Shown: in pieces, positions 8,322 to 14,879 of the stretch
Layout of the letters: every line of letters starts with the position of its first letter
Position numbering within the stretch: the stretch's first letter is position 1
Assembly: GCA_012520505.1 (NCBI GenBank)
Contig: JAAYOC010000036.1
Coordinates: forward strand, 1 to 64,000
Source: Oscillospiraceae bacterium
GTDB taxonomy: Bacteria > Bacillota > Clostridia > Oscillospirales > Acutalibacteraceae
Length of the DNA stretch: 64,000 nt
Reading direction: 5' to 3'
Notes under the pieces: generated by a model
The model's database searches: none
What the model was told of the DNA's origin: nothing
Seen by the model: the letters and a program-made list of their open reading frames with translations, nothing else
Program-made: the position numbers and the translations under genes

Positions 8322-8350
8322 ATTGTATACAATTTGAATAGTTTTAGCAA
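8322..8350 (-). promoter_or_regulatory. ohrR promoter with overlapping OhrR-type operator
   Basis: TTGCTA (8350-8345) and TACAAT (8327-8322) are 17 bp apart on the minus strand. The -10 box is half of the perfect palindrome ATTGTATACAAT (8322-8333), which matches the TACAATT/AATTGTA core known for OhrR boxes, so autoregulation is likely. Confidence 0.65.
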
Positions 8351-8386
8351 GAAAAAAGAAAGCCAATACTGACTTTCTTTTTTCTT
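8349..8386 (-). terminator. Hairpin terminator after the epimerase gene
   Basis: Perfect 14-bp arms AAGAAAAAAGAAAG (8349-8362) and CTTTCTTTTTTCTT (8373-8386) around a 10-nt loop. AT-rich, but the only stem between the epimerase stop and ohrR. Confidence 0.65.
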
Positions 8387-8464
8387 ATCATCTGCCCCTT
8401 TGACAGTTTAATTCAATTTTTAGTTACCTAACTAACATCACTGTTAGTACCACCACTATTAGAA

Positions 8465-9478
8465 TTATTTTAGACCTTTGCGCTCCTTATATTCTGCAAC
8501 CATGATTTTTATACCTTCCGGCCATGGCATCTGTGGCTCATATCCAAGCTCTTCCTTTGCCTTTGTAGGGAGAAAATAAAAATCATGACCTGCATGCTGA
8601 ATACGCATTCTTGTAAGTATTGGACCGCTCTTAATTCTAAACAGTTTGTAAATATCTTCAAGAATGGAGGCACCAAGGTATGCAATAAAGTAAGGTGATG
8701 AAAGTTTTGGAGGTTTAACACCTAACTCTGCAGAAAGTGCTGCTACCCATTCTTTCCAAGTAATTTTCTCACCGGAAACAATGTTATAAGCATCGCCACC
8801 CGTACCAAACTCAAGCGCACGGCAAAGACCCTGAACAAGGTCAGTTATATACACTCTAGAGGTTAAATACTTACCACCATCAATAACACCCATTTGACCA
8901 CTAAGAATCGCGTCCATGATTGGACCTTGAACAGTAGTATCACCAGGGCCATACACTGTGCATGGGCGAATACAAACAGTCTTCATTTCGTCAGAATTAA
9001 ACTCACGTACTGCCTTTTCAGTAATTTTCTTAGTTTGAGCATAAAAACCTGTTGGTGGATCATAATAGATTCCATCTTCTGTTTCATCCATGTGTCCAAG
9101 TAAACCATGAATGTCAATAGTGCTTATGAATAAGAAATTCTTAACACCGGCTTCTTTAGCTAGCTTCATTAACCTTGTAGTTGCCACAAAGTTAGCTTCA
9201 TAGAATAATTCATATGCTCCCCAGTCAGACACACGACCTGCAGCATGAATTACATCTGTAACACCAGCCGGAAACTCATAATCTTTCGTTAAGTCAGCCT
9301 GTATAAGTGTAAGATTAGGGTTATTCATTTCCTTAAGTTTATCAGCTATTACTAAATCCATGCCTATTACTTTTCCACCCTCATTGAGAATCCACTCAAC
9401 AGTCGCTTTTCCTAGGAATCCAGATGCCCCGGTAACTAAGAAGGTACGGGATTCTGCATTACTAAATATTTTTTCCAT
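8465..9478 (-). CDS. NAD-dependent epimerase/dehydratase (extended SDR family)
   Basis: 337 residues. The Rossmann motif GASGFLGKAT starts at about residue 17 and the catalytic Tyr-Lys pair lies in FYAQTKKITEKA. The arrangement is closest to the 3-beta-hydroxysteroid dehydrogenase/sterol carboxylate dehydrogenase-like branch of extended SDRs. The substrate is not predictable; a sugar nucleotide or lipid is possible. The start is the ATG ending at 9478, preceded by GGAGGTG; the upstream ATG at 9502 overlaps that ribosome site and is rejected. Monocistronic. Confidence 0.85.
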   Translation of the reverse strand: MEKIFSNAESRTFLVTGASGFLGKATVEWILNEGGKVIGMDLVIADKLKEMNNPNLTLIQADLTKDYEFPAGVTDVIHAAGRVSDWGAYELFYEANFVATTRLMKLAKEAGVKNFLFISTIDIHGLLGHMDETEDGIYYDPPTGFYAQTKKITEKAVREFNSDEMKTVCIRPCTVYGPGDTTVQGPIMDAILSGQMGVIDGGKYLTSRVYITDLVQGLCRALEFGTGGDAYNIVSGEKITWKEWVAALSAELGVKPPKLSSPYFIAYLGASILEDIYKLFRIKSGPILTRMRIQHAGHDFYFLPTKAKEELGYEPQMPWPEGIKIMVAEYKERKGLK

Positions 9479-9542
9479 ATGACACCTCCATAATTTTTTC
9501 AAAGTACCCCTTTTAGCACTTTAATTTTTCTTCTTAGAATAC

Positions 9543-9570
9543 ATTATCATAGACAAAACCTCTGTGTCAA
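9543..9570 (-). promoter_or_regulatory. Promoter of the epimerase gene
   Basis: TTGACA (9570-9565) and GATAAT (9548-9543) are 16 bp apart on the minus strand, about 65 bp before the start codon. Confidence 0.65.
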
Positions 9571-9651
9571 TGAGGGTTTTATAATCCACCAATAATTGAT
9601 AACTATTTAACAAAACCAAGTCGCTTTTTTCAGAAAAAGAGACCAAAGTTA

Positions 9652-9703
9652 TTGACATATGTCAAAAATGGTGTATACTGTTTATGAAACTGACATATGT
9701 CAG
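9652..9703 (+). promoter_or_regulatory. Promoter with twin TGACATATGTCA palindromes
   Basis: TTGACA (9652-9657) and TATACT (9674-9679) are 16 bp apart. The perfect palindrome TGACATATGTCA occurs at 9653-9664, overlapping the -35 box, and again at 9691-9702 just after the start site, 38 bp apart. Repressor binding at both would block the DUF5320 gene. A related half-site TGACATATG occurs at the -35 of the DUF134 gene (10732-10740). Confidence 0.75.
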
Positions 9704-9727
9704 AAACTATTTAGGGGGGTGAATAAT

Positions 9728-9979
9728 ATGCCAAGAAGAGATGGAACCGGCCCAATGAGTGAAGGAAAAATGACTGGAAGAAAATTAGGTCAGTGCGAAG
9801 GTTCAAATACAGCTGAATTTACCGAATTTGAACAAGAATTTGGCTCTGGACAAGGCTGTAGACGCAACTCCGGATTTGGTCGTAGATGCGACTCTAGACG
9901 TGGTTGCAGACGCGGTTCTGGTCGTGCTTTCAGATGCAATTCCGGACGCGAGCACAGAAATGGTTTAAGAAGAGGCTAA
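9728..9979 (+). CDS. DUF5320-type small Cys/Arg/Gly-rich protein
   Basis: 83 residues. The N-terminus MPRRDGTGPMSEGKMTGR followed by KLGQC matches the conserved opening of DUF5320 proteins, which commonly sit with DUF134, Mrp/NBP35 and NifX-like genes. The C-terminal half is unusual: Arg/Gly/Ser-rich with regularly spaced Cys (QGCRRN, RRCDSRRGCRR, FRCNSG). The start is the ATG at 9728 behind GGGGGGTG; the upstream in-frame ATG at 9659 lies inside the promoter. Its function is unknown; metal or Fe-S related roles are inferred from gene context only. Confidence 0.8.
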   Translation: MPRRDGTGPMSEGKMTGRKLGQCEGSNTAEFTEFEQEFGSGQGCRRNSGFGRRCDSRRGCRRGSGRAFRCNSGREHRNGLRRG

Positions 9980-10024
9980 AAACCTCTTCTTTTTCATTTT
10001 GCATTACTGTATTCACATTTTAAT

Positions 10025-10053
10025 TTGACAAATTTAAATGTATCATATATAAT
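10025..10053 (+). promoter_or_regulatory. Consensus promoter of hsp20
   Basis: TTGACA (10025-10030) and TATAAT (10048-10053) match the housekeeping sigma consensus exactly with a 17-bp spacer. The CIRCE operator starts 4 bp later. Confidence 0.9.
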
Positions 10054-10057
10054 GTAT

Positions 10058-10084
10058 TTAGCACTCAACAGCCGAGAGTGCTAA
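10058..10084. promoter_or_regulatory. CIRCE operator (HrcA site)
   Basis: TTAGCACTC (10058-10066), 9-bp spacer, GAGTGCTAA (10076-10084): a perfect match to the CIRCE element bound by the heat-shock repressor HrcA. Confidence 0.97.
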
Positions 10085-10110
10085 ATAATCTTAATAAGGA
10101 GTTGTTAAAC

Positions 10111-10560
10111 ATGGCTGGATTCGTTCCATTTAATCGCAGAAACAATAGTCTCGTACGCACAGGATTTGATGATTTTCATAACATGCTTGACGACTTTTTT
10201 AGTGACAATTGGTTGCCAGAACGTAGCTTGTTAAGGGACACTTTCAAAATCGATATTCAGGAAACAGAGAATGAGTACTGCATTGAGGCTGAGTTACCTG
10301 GAGTAAAGAAAGAGGAAATTGATTTAGACATTAAAGAAAATAACCTCTGCATCTCCGTGAATCGTAATGAAGAAATTAATAAGGATGGTAAAAATTACAT
10401 CCACAGAGAGCGTCGTTCAAGTTCAATGAGTCGTAGAATTCGTTTGGCAGATGCAAAAATGGATGAAACTAAAGCAAAGCTCGACGATGGTATCCTTACT
10501 ATTACGATTCCTAAGGACACAAAGGTAAGTGATTCACTTAAAATCGAAATCGACGACTAA
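10111..10560 (+). CDS. Small heat shock protein, Hsp20/alpha-crystallin family
   Basis: 149 residues. The alpha-crystallin domain runs from about residue 45 to the end, with the characteristic ELPGVKKEEIDLDI and the strand motif GILTITIPK near the C-terminus. It is an ATP-independent holdase that keeps unfolded proteins soluble. The start is the ATG at 10111 behind AAGGAG; an earlier in-frame ATG at 10078 lies inside CIRCE and is rejected. Control by HrcA is shown directly by the operator and promoter upstream. Monocistronic with its own terminator. Confidence 0.95.
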   Translation: MAGFVPFNRRNNSLVRTGFDDFHNMLDDFFSDNWLPERSLLRDTFKIDIQETENEYCIEAELPGVKKEEIDLDIKENNLCISVNRNEEINKDGKNYIHRERRSSSMSRRIRLADAKMDETKAKLDDGILTITIPKDTKVSDSLKIEIDD

Positions 10561-10571
10561 ATCATAAACAA

Positions 10572-10648
10572 AAATCGTCAAAACAAAAGTATTAAATCAT
10601 CAAAACAAAAGTATTAAATCATCAAAGCAAAAGTATTAAATCATCAAA
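10572..10648. repeat. 22-bp tandem repeat after hsp20
   Basis: More than three head-to-tail copies of a unit reading AAATCATCAAAACAAAAGTA plus TT, with single-base differences, lie between the hsp20 stop and its terminator. AT-rich, non-coding. Confidence 0.85.
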
Positions 10649-10686
10649 AACCCACAAACTTAACATTAGGTTTGTGGGTTTCCTTT
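10649..10686 (+). terminator. Rho-independent terminator of hsp20
   Basis: AACCCACAAACTTAA (10649-10663) pairs with TTAGGTTTGTGGGTT (10666-10680) with one wobble, followed by TCCTTTT. Confidence 0.85.
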
Positions 10687-10730
10687 TATCCTATTTTTAA
10701 TAGTAAGCACTCAAAGTATTTAAAAAATTA

Positions 10731-10760
10731 TTGACATATGCCTAAAACTACATATACAAT
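10731..10760 (+). promoter_or_regulatory. Promoter of the DUF134 gene
   Basis: TTGACA (10731-10736) and TACAAT (10755-10760), spacer 18 bp. The -35 overlaps TGACATATG, three quarters of the palindrome seen at the DUF5320 promoter, which fits autoregulation. Confidence 0.6.
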
Positions 10761-10822
10761 TGTTAAGGATAAATCGTTAGCAATAATGTGCATGAATACT
10801 GAAAGATAAGGAGACAAATTAT

Positions 10823-11185
10823 ATGCCAAGACCTAGAAAATGGAGAAAGGTTTGTTGCCTTCCATACAGCAATCGCTTTGGACCGCTTGACCTTCCAACA
10901 GAAAGAGTAAAAGCAATCAATATGACTGTTGATGAATACGAAACCATACGACTGATTGATTTAGACGGTTTCACACAGGAAGAATGTGCTAACCAAATGA
11001 ATGTTTCCCGTACGACAGTTCAAGGAATTTATCAAAAGGCTAGAAGAAAACTTGCTAAATCTTTAGTCGAAGGAAAAATTCTTTTAATTGAAGGTGGCGA
11101 ATATCAACTTTGTGATGGTAGTAATAACAGTTGTGGTAAAGGTAGTTGTCAGCACCACAGGCATAGGGCAAATATAAAACCTTAG
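10823..11185 (+). CDS. DUF134 (UPF0251) helix-turn-helix protein
   Basis: 120 residues. The N-terminus MPRPRKWRKVCCLP is typical of the family. A sigma-70 region 4-like helix-turn-helix lies at about residues 50-78 (GFTQEECANQMNVSRTTVQG). The C-terminus is Cys/His-rich (CDGSNNSCGKGSCQHH), suggesting a metal or Fe-S site that could modulate binding. It is a predicted DNA-binding regulator, here between DUF5320 and Mrp, and the best candidate for the protein recognising TGACATATGTCA. The ATG has AAGGAG upstream. Confidence 0.85.
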   Translation: MPRPRKWRKVCCLPYSNRFGPLDLPTERVKAINMTVDEYETIRLIDLDGFTQEECANQMNVSRTTVQGIYQKARRKLAKSLVEGKILLIEGGEYQLCDGSNNSCGKGSCQHHRHRANIKP

Positions 11186-11238
11186 TATGACACCTGATCA
11201 TAATACATAACATAAAACCATAGTAATCAAGTATCAAA

Positions 11239-11267
11239 CGATGTCATATCAATCGATGTCATATCAA
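11239..11267. repeat. Two direct copies of CGATGTCATATCAA
   Basis: Copies at 11239-11252 and 11254-11267, 15 bp apart, about 75 bp before the Mrp gene. A regulatory role is possible but unsupported. Confidence 0.6.
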
Positions 11268-11342
11268 ACAAAAAGGTCAACTAAAAAAATAATCAAAACA
11301 ACAACTGATAATAAACATAAACGCATAAGGAGTTAAAAAATA

Positions 11343-12170
11343 ATGAACGAAAATTGTAATCATGATTGTAGCAGTTGTGAAGAAGACTGCACAGATAGAA
11401 AAGAAAATTTAACAGATTTTAGAGAAAATCCACATGAACTAAGCAACATCAAAAAAGTAATTGGTATAATTAGTGGTAAAGGTGGCGTTGGCAAATCCTC
11501 AATAACCGCCATGCTGGCTGTTACGATGAAAAAGAAAGGATATAATGTCGCTATTCTCGATGCCGATATAACAGGACCATCAATTCCAAAGGCATTTGGC
11601 ATAAAAGGTAAAGCTAAAGGTGATAGCCTTGGTTTCTATCCTTTAAAAAGCCAATCTAAAATTGATATCATGTCTATTAATCTTCTGCTTGAAAACGAAA
11701 CGGACCCGGTAGTTTGGCGAGGACCGATCATCGGTGGTGTAGTAAAGCAATTCTGGACGGATGTTATCTGGGGCGATGTAGATTATATGTTCATTGATAT
11801 GCCACCTGGAACCGGCGATGTTCCTCTAACTGTTTTCCAATCAATAGCTATTGACGGAATCATCATCGTTACCTCCCCTCAGGAGCTTGTTTCAATGATT
11901 GTTGAAAAAGCAGTAAAAATGGCTAAACTGATGGACATACCCGTTCTCGGAATAATTGAAAATATGTCCTACTTCAAATGCCCTGACAACGGCAAGGAAT
12001 ATAAAGTTTTCGGTGAAAGTCATATTGATGAAATAGCTAAAAAGCATAACCTTAAAGTTCTTGCAAAACTTCCTATAGATCCTGAGATATCAAAAGCTTG
12101 TGACAATGGTACAATTGAGAACTTTGAAGGCAACTTCTTTGAAGATGTAGCAGAGATGTTGGAAAAATAG
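11343..12170 (+). CDS. Mrp/NBP35-family P-loop ATPase, Fe-S cluster carrier
   Basis: 275 residues. The deviant Walker A GKGGVGKSS is at about residues 45-53 and the switch motif DMPPGTGDV at about 152-160. The N-terminal extension carries four Cys (C5, C9, C12, C16) in the pattern of NBP35-type cluster binding. The family's C-terminal CxxC is altered: here CPDNG (about 213-217), with Asn in place of the second Cys. It is expected to carry or insert Fe-S clusters. It lies downstream of DUF134 and starts from an ATG behind AAGGAG. Confidence 0.9.
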   Translation: MNENCNHDCSSCEEDCTDRKENLTDFRENPHELSNIKKVIGIISGKGGVGKSSITAMLAVTMKKKGYNVAILDADITGPSIPKAFGIKGKAKGDSLGFYPLKSQSKIDIMSINLLLENETDPVVWRGPIIGGVVKQFWTDVIWGDVDYMFIDMPPGTGDVPLTVFQSIAIDGIIIVTSPQELVSMIVEKAVKMAKLMDIPVLGIIENMSYFKCPDNGKEYKVFGESHIDEIAKKHNLKVLAKLPIDPEISKACDNGTIENFEGNFFEDVAEMLEK

Positions 12171-12214
12171 AATATTTTAACAGATATTGATTTTAAAGAG
12201 GAGTTACAACATCT

Positions 12215-12904
12215 ATGAAAAACAAAACAAAAATAAGCGATTGGAATCGCATGGTATCCGGAAAACTTTATAACTCGACCAGCAAGGATCTATTTATTCC
12301 GCATATGCTTGGACTTATAAGATGTCAACGCTTTAATAAAATTTCTCTTTGGAGGTTTTTTTCAAAAAAACGTGCTTTGGAAAAATTGATTCCTTCAGCA
12401 AAAAGTAATAATCTAACAATCTTTACTCCTTTTTATTGCGAGTACGGCAAAAATATACATGTCGGAAAAGGTTGTTTTATCAATTATAATTGCACTTTTT
12501 TAGATGTCTCCCCTATTACTCTTGGAGATGAAGTTTGGATTGGTGCAAATGTCACTTTTGCTACACCCAACCATCCTTTTCTTCCTAATGAAAGGTTGCC
12601 AAAAGAATATCCGGATGGCTACCACGATTTAGAATACTCAGAACCAATTATAGTAAACGATCGATGCTGGATATGCTCTAGCGCCACTATATGCGGTGGA
12701 GTAACAATTGGAGAAAACAGTATTATCGCAGCAGGCGCAGTTGTAACTGAAGACATACCCGCCAACAGTATTGCCGCTGGAGTTCCGGCAAAAGTTCTTC
12801 GTAAAATAGATGAAGACGACCGAATGGATGTGTGGGAAGCTTATCTAAAAAACGAAAAACCCATGTCCATTCGTGAGAAAAGGAAAATAGAAAAACAATT
12901 GTAA
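12215..12904 (+). CDS. Hexapeptide-repeat O-acetyltransferase (maltose/galactoside acetyltransferase-like)
   Basis: 229 residues with a left-handed beta-helix built from hexapeptide repeats, clearest in GKGCFINYNCTFLD and SATICGGVTIGENSIIAAGA. The NHPF context (TPNHPFLPNERL) carries the catalytic His of the Maa/LacA/NodL group. It transfers acetyl from acetyl-CoA to a hydroxyl of a sugar-like acceptor. The N-terminal 70 residues are basic and longer than in typical Maa enzymes. The ATG has GAGGAG upstream and a strong terminator follows. Confidence 0.88.
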   Translation: MKNKTKISDWNRMVSGKLYNSTSKDLFIPHMLGLIRCQRFNKISLWRFFSKKRALEKLIPSAKSNNLTIFTPFYCEYGKNIHVGKGCFINYNCTFLDVSPITLGDEVWIGANVTFATPNHPFLPNERLPKEYPDGYHDLEYSEPIIVNDRCWICSSATICGGVTIGENSIIAAGAVVTEDIPANSIAAGVPAKVLRKIDEDDRMDVWEAYLKNEKPMSIREKRKIEKQL

Positions 12905-12907
12905 AAA

Positions 12908-12950
12908 GAGCCACGCAAGAATAAGTAAACCTTATAACTGCGTGGCTTTT
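12908..12950 (+). terminator. Rho-independent terminator, long interrupted stem
   Basis: GCCACGCA (12910-12917) pairs with TGCGTGGC (12939-12946), with an inner ATAAG/CTTAT stem, then TTTT. It abuts the 3' end of the converging tRNA-Ser. Confidence 0.8.
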
Positions 12951-13042
12951 GGCGGAGAGTGAGGGATTTGAACCCTCGTGTAAGTTTTCACCCACAACAC
13001 GATTTCCAATCGTGCTCCTTCGGCCAGCTCGGACAACTCTCC
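12950..13042 (-). tRNA. tRNA-Ser (anticodon GGA)
   Basis: A 93-nt class II tRNA on the minus strand. The acceptor GGAGAGT/ACTCTCC pairs perfectly, the anticodon stem CACGA/TCGTG encloses loop TTGGAAA with anticodon GGA, there is a long variable arm as expected for serine, the T arm contains GGTTCAAATCC, and CCA is encoded (12950-12952). Confidence 0.97.
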
Positions 13043-13117
13043 ATATTCTTTTTTTAGCGCCCGTTCATTATACAAAAAACGTCTTCTTAAATCAAGGTCA
13101 ATATTGAAGCCTTTACT

Positions 13118-13156
13118 ACAACTATCATTTTAATTTTACCACAACTATTATTTTAA
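13118..13156. repeat. Near-identical 16-bp direct repeat
   Basis: ACAACTATCATTTTAA (13118-13133) and ACAACTATTATTTTAA (13141-13156). Otherwise the stretch between tRNA-Ser and the nrdR promoter shows nothing recognisable. Confidence 0.6.
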
Positions 13157-13238
13157 GCCTATGCTAAGACATCTGTTATCATAACTATTGCAACGGTTAT
13201 GGGTATTATAGTTGTTATGTTTATTAACTAGATTAATA

Positions 13239-13305
13239 TTGAATTCATTACATTTAAATGCTATAATTTGTGTGTCTTTATTTTAAAATACACTATAGAT
13301 AGGTT
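13239..13305 (+). promoter_or_regulatory. nrdR promoter with paired NrdR boxes
   Basis: TTGAAT (13239-13244) and TATAAT (13262-13267) are 17 bp apart. Two 16-bp segments resemble the NrdR box consensus acaCwAtATaTwGwgt: 13258-13273 (overlapping the -10) and 13290-13305. They lie 32 bp apart, the helical spacing usual for tandem NrdR boxes, so autoregulation is likely. Confidence 0.6.
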
Positions 13306-13315
13306 GTGTAAAAAA

Positions 13316-13768
13316 ATGAAATGTCCATTTTGCGGTTTTGAAGAAAGCAAGGTAATTGACTCCAGACCAACCGACGAAGGAGAACGCATCCGCCGTCGAC
13401 GTGAATGCCTAAAATGTGAAAAACGTTTTACAACATATGAAATTATCGAAAGTGTTCCAATTATTGTAATAAAAAAAGACAAATCTCGTGAGCAATTTGA
13501 TAAGCAAAAGCTCTTGAATGGTTTGCTCAAAGCATGTGAAAAGCGTCCTGTAGCTTTAAAAACAATTGAGGATGCTGCCAACGAGATTGAGCTTCAGCTT
13601 CAAAACTCCCTTGACAGAGAAGTTTCATCTGACAAGATTGGAGAGTTGGCGATGGAAAAACTTAAAGACATTGACGAAGTTGCGTATGTTCGTTTTGCAT
13701 CAGTTTATCGTCAGTTCAAAGATATTACCACCTTCCTTGAAGAGGTTACAAAGCTTCTCGACAAATAA
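13316..13768 (+). CDS. nrdR: Transcriptional repressor of ribonucleotide reductase genes
   Basis: 150 residues, the family's usual length. The N-terminal zinc ribbon has C3, C6, C31 and C34 (MKCPFCG and CLKCEKRF) and is followed by an ATP-cone domain that senses ATP/dATP. NrdR represses ribonucleotide reductase operons when dATP is high. The start is the ATG at 13316 (MKCPFCG), as the earlier in-frame ATG at 13268 lies in the promoter. The ribosome site is weak (AGG about 12 nt upstream). Confidence 0.96.
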   Translation: MKCPFCGFEESKVIDSRPTDEGERIRRRRECLKCEKRFTTYEIIESVPIIVIKKDKSREQFDKQKLLNGLLKACEKRPVALKTIEDAANEIELQLQNSLDREVSSDKIGELAMEKLKDIDEVAYVRFASVYRQFKDITTFLEEVTKLLDK

Positions 13769-13825
13769 AAGACAACACAATCTATACTGTGATTAAAGTC
13801 AATGGAGCTAATATTACAGACCAAA

Positions 13826-13859
13826 CCTCACAGTCAGATTGGCTGTGAGGTAGTTTTTT
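13826..13859 (+). terminator. Terminator hairpin between nrdR and aroF, possible attenuator
   Basis: CCTCACAG (13826-13833) pairs with CTGTGAGG (13843-13850), followed by TAGTTTTTT. It sits directly in front of the aroF ribosome site (GGAGG at 13860-13864). With a weak promoter candidate ending in TATACT (13783-13788), it could control read-through into the aro operon. Confidence 0.7.
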
Positions 13860-13874
13860 GGAGGAAAAAACTTA

Positions 13875-14879
13875 ATGATAGTAGTACTTAAACCTAATCC
13901 TGATAAAAAACAACTTGAAAGCTTTAAACAATGGCTTTCAAGTAAAAATATTAAAGTCCATAAATCTGAGGGTATAAATACAACTATTCTCGGGCTTATT
14001 GGTGATACTACTCAAATAGATATTGATTCAATTGAAGCACTTGATATTGTGGAAACTGTTAAACGCATTCAGGAGCCATATAAAAATTCAAGTAGAAAAT
14101 TCCATCCGGAAGATACAGTTATTTCTGTTCGTGGTGCAACAATAGGTGGAGAAAATCTCACACTTATTGCCGGGCCTTGCTCCGTAGAGTCTAAAGAACA
14201 AGTCTGTGAAATTGCAAAAGCAGTTGCCGCTAGCGGAGCCACCGTTCTAAGAGGAGGAGCTTTCAAGCCACGTACGTCCCCTTATGCTTTTCAGGGGCTC
14301 AAAGCACAAGGAATTGACTATCTCATTAAAGCTCGTGAAATTACAGGTCTTCCAATTGTAACTGAGATTATGGACATATCTCAACTGCCTCTTTTTGAAG
14401 AAATTGATATTATCCAAGTCGGTGCTCGCAATATGCAAAATTTTGAACTCCTTAAAAAACTTGGAACCTTGAAAAAACCTGTCCTCTTAAAAAGAGGTCT
14501 TTCGGCAACATACGAGGAAATTCTCATGAGTGCTGAATATATTATGGCAGGTGGAAACAAGGAAGTTATCCTCTGTGAACGAGGAATACGTACTTTTGAA
14601 ACCCATACAAGAAATACAATGGATATTACAGCAATCCCTGTTTTAAAGAAGCTCACCCACCTTCCAATTTTAGTTGATCCAAGCCATGCAACCGGGAAAG
14701 CGGATTTGGTTGCTCCTCTTTCAAAAGCAGCAGTTGCAAGCGGTGTAGATGGACTTTTAATTGAAGTCCACAATGATCCGGAACATGCACTTAGCGATGG
14801 TCCTCAATCTATAAACTTAGAAAGTTTTGATAAACTTTCTAAAACACTTTTTGCAATTCATAAGGTGATACAAGAATGA
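13875..14879 (+). CDS. aroF: 3-deoxy-7-phosphoheptulonate (DAHP) synthase, class I-beta
   Basis: 334 residues. A ferredoxin-like regulatory domain (about 1-70) precedes the barrel, as in Thermotoga-type DAHP synthases inhibited by Phe/Tyr. Barrel motifs are GPCSVES, KPRTSPYAFQG, QVGARNMQNFELLKKLG, LLKRGLSATYEE and LVDPSHATGK. It condenses PEP with erythrose 4-phosphate, the first shikimate pathway step. It opens the aro operon with a GGAGG site, and its stop overlaps the aroB start by 4 bp. Confidence 0.96.
   Translation: MIVVLKPNPDKKQLESFKQWLSSKNIKVHKSEGINTTILGLIGDTTQIDIDSIEALDIVETVKRIQEPYKNSSRKFHPEDTVISVRGATIGGENLTLIAGPCSVESKEQVCEIAKAVAASGATVLRGGAFKPRTSPYAFQGLKAQGIDYLIKAREITGLPIVTEIMDISQLPLFEEIDIIQVGARNMQNFELLKKLGTLKKPVLLKRGLSATYEEILMSAEYIMAGGNKEVILCERGIRTFETHTRNTMDITAIPVLKKLTHLPILVDPSHATGKADLVAPLSKAAVASGVDGLLIEVHNDPEHALSDGPQSINLESFDKLSKTLFAIHKVIQE

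Noticed and set aside
10572..10648. CRISPR-like array
   Set aside because: The units are contiguous 22-bp repeats with no spacers and no cas genes nearby.
12723..12995. Minus-strand 90-residue frame overlapping tRNA-Ser
   Set aside because: It starts inside the tRNA and runs antisense to the acetyltransferase; no coding evidence.
13803..13895. Leader peptide starting ATGGAGCTA before aroF, containing Phe and Trp codons
   Set aside because: It has no ribosome site, the Phe/Trp codons come after rather than before the hairpin, and no alternative stem is evident.
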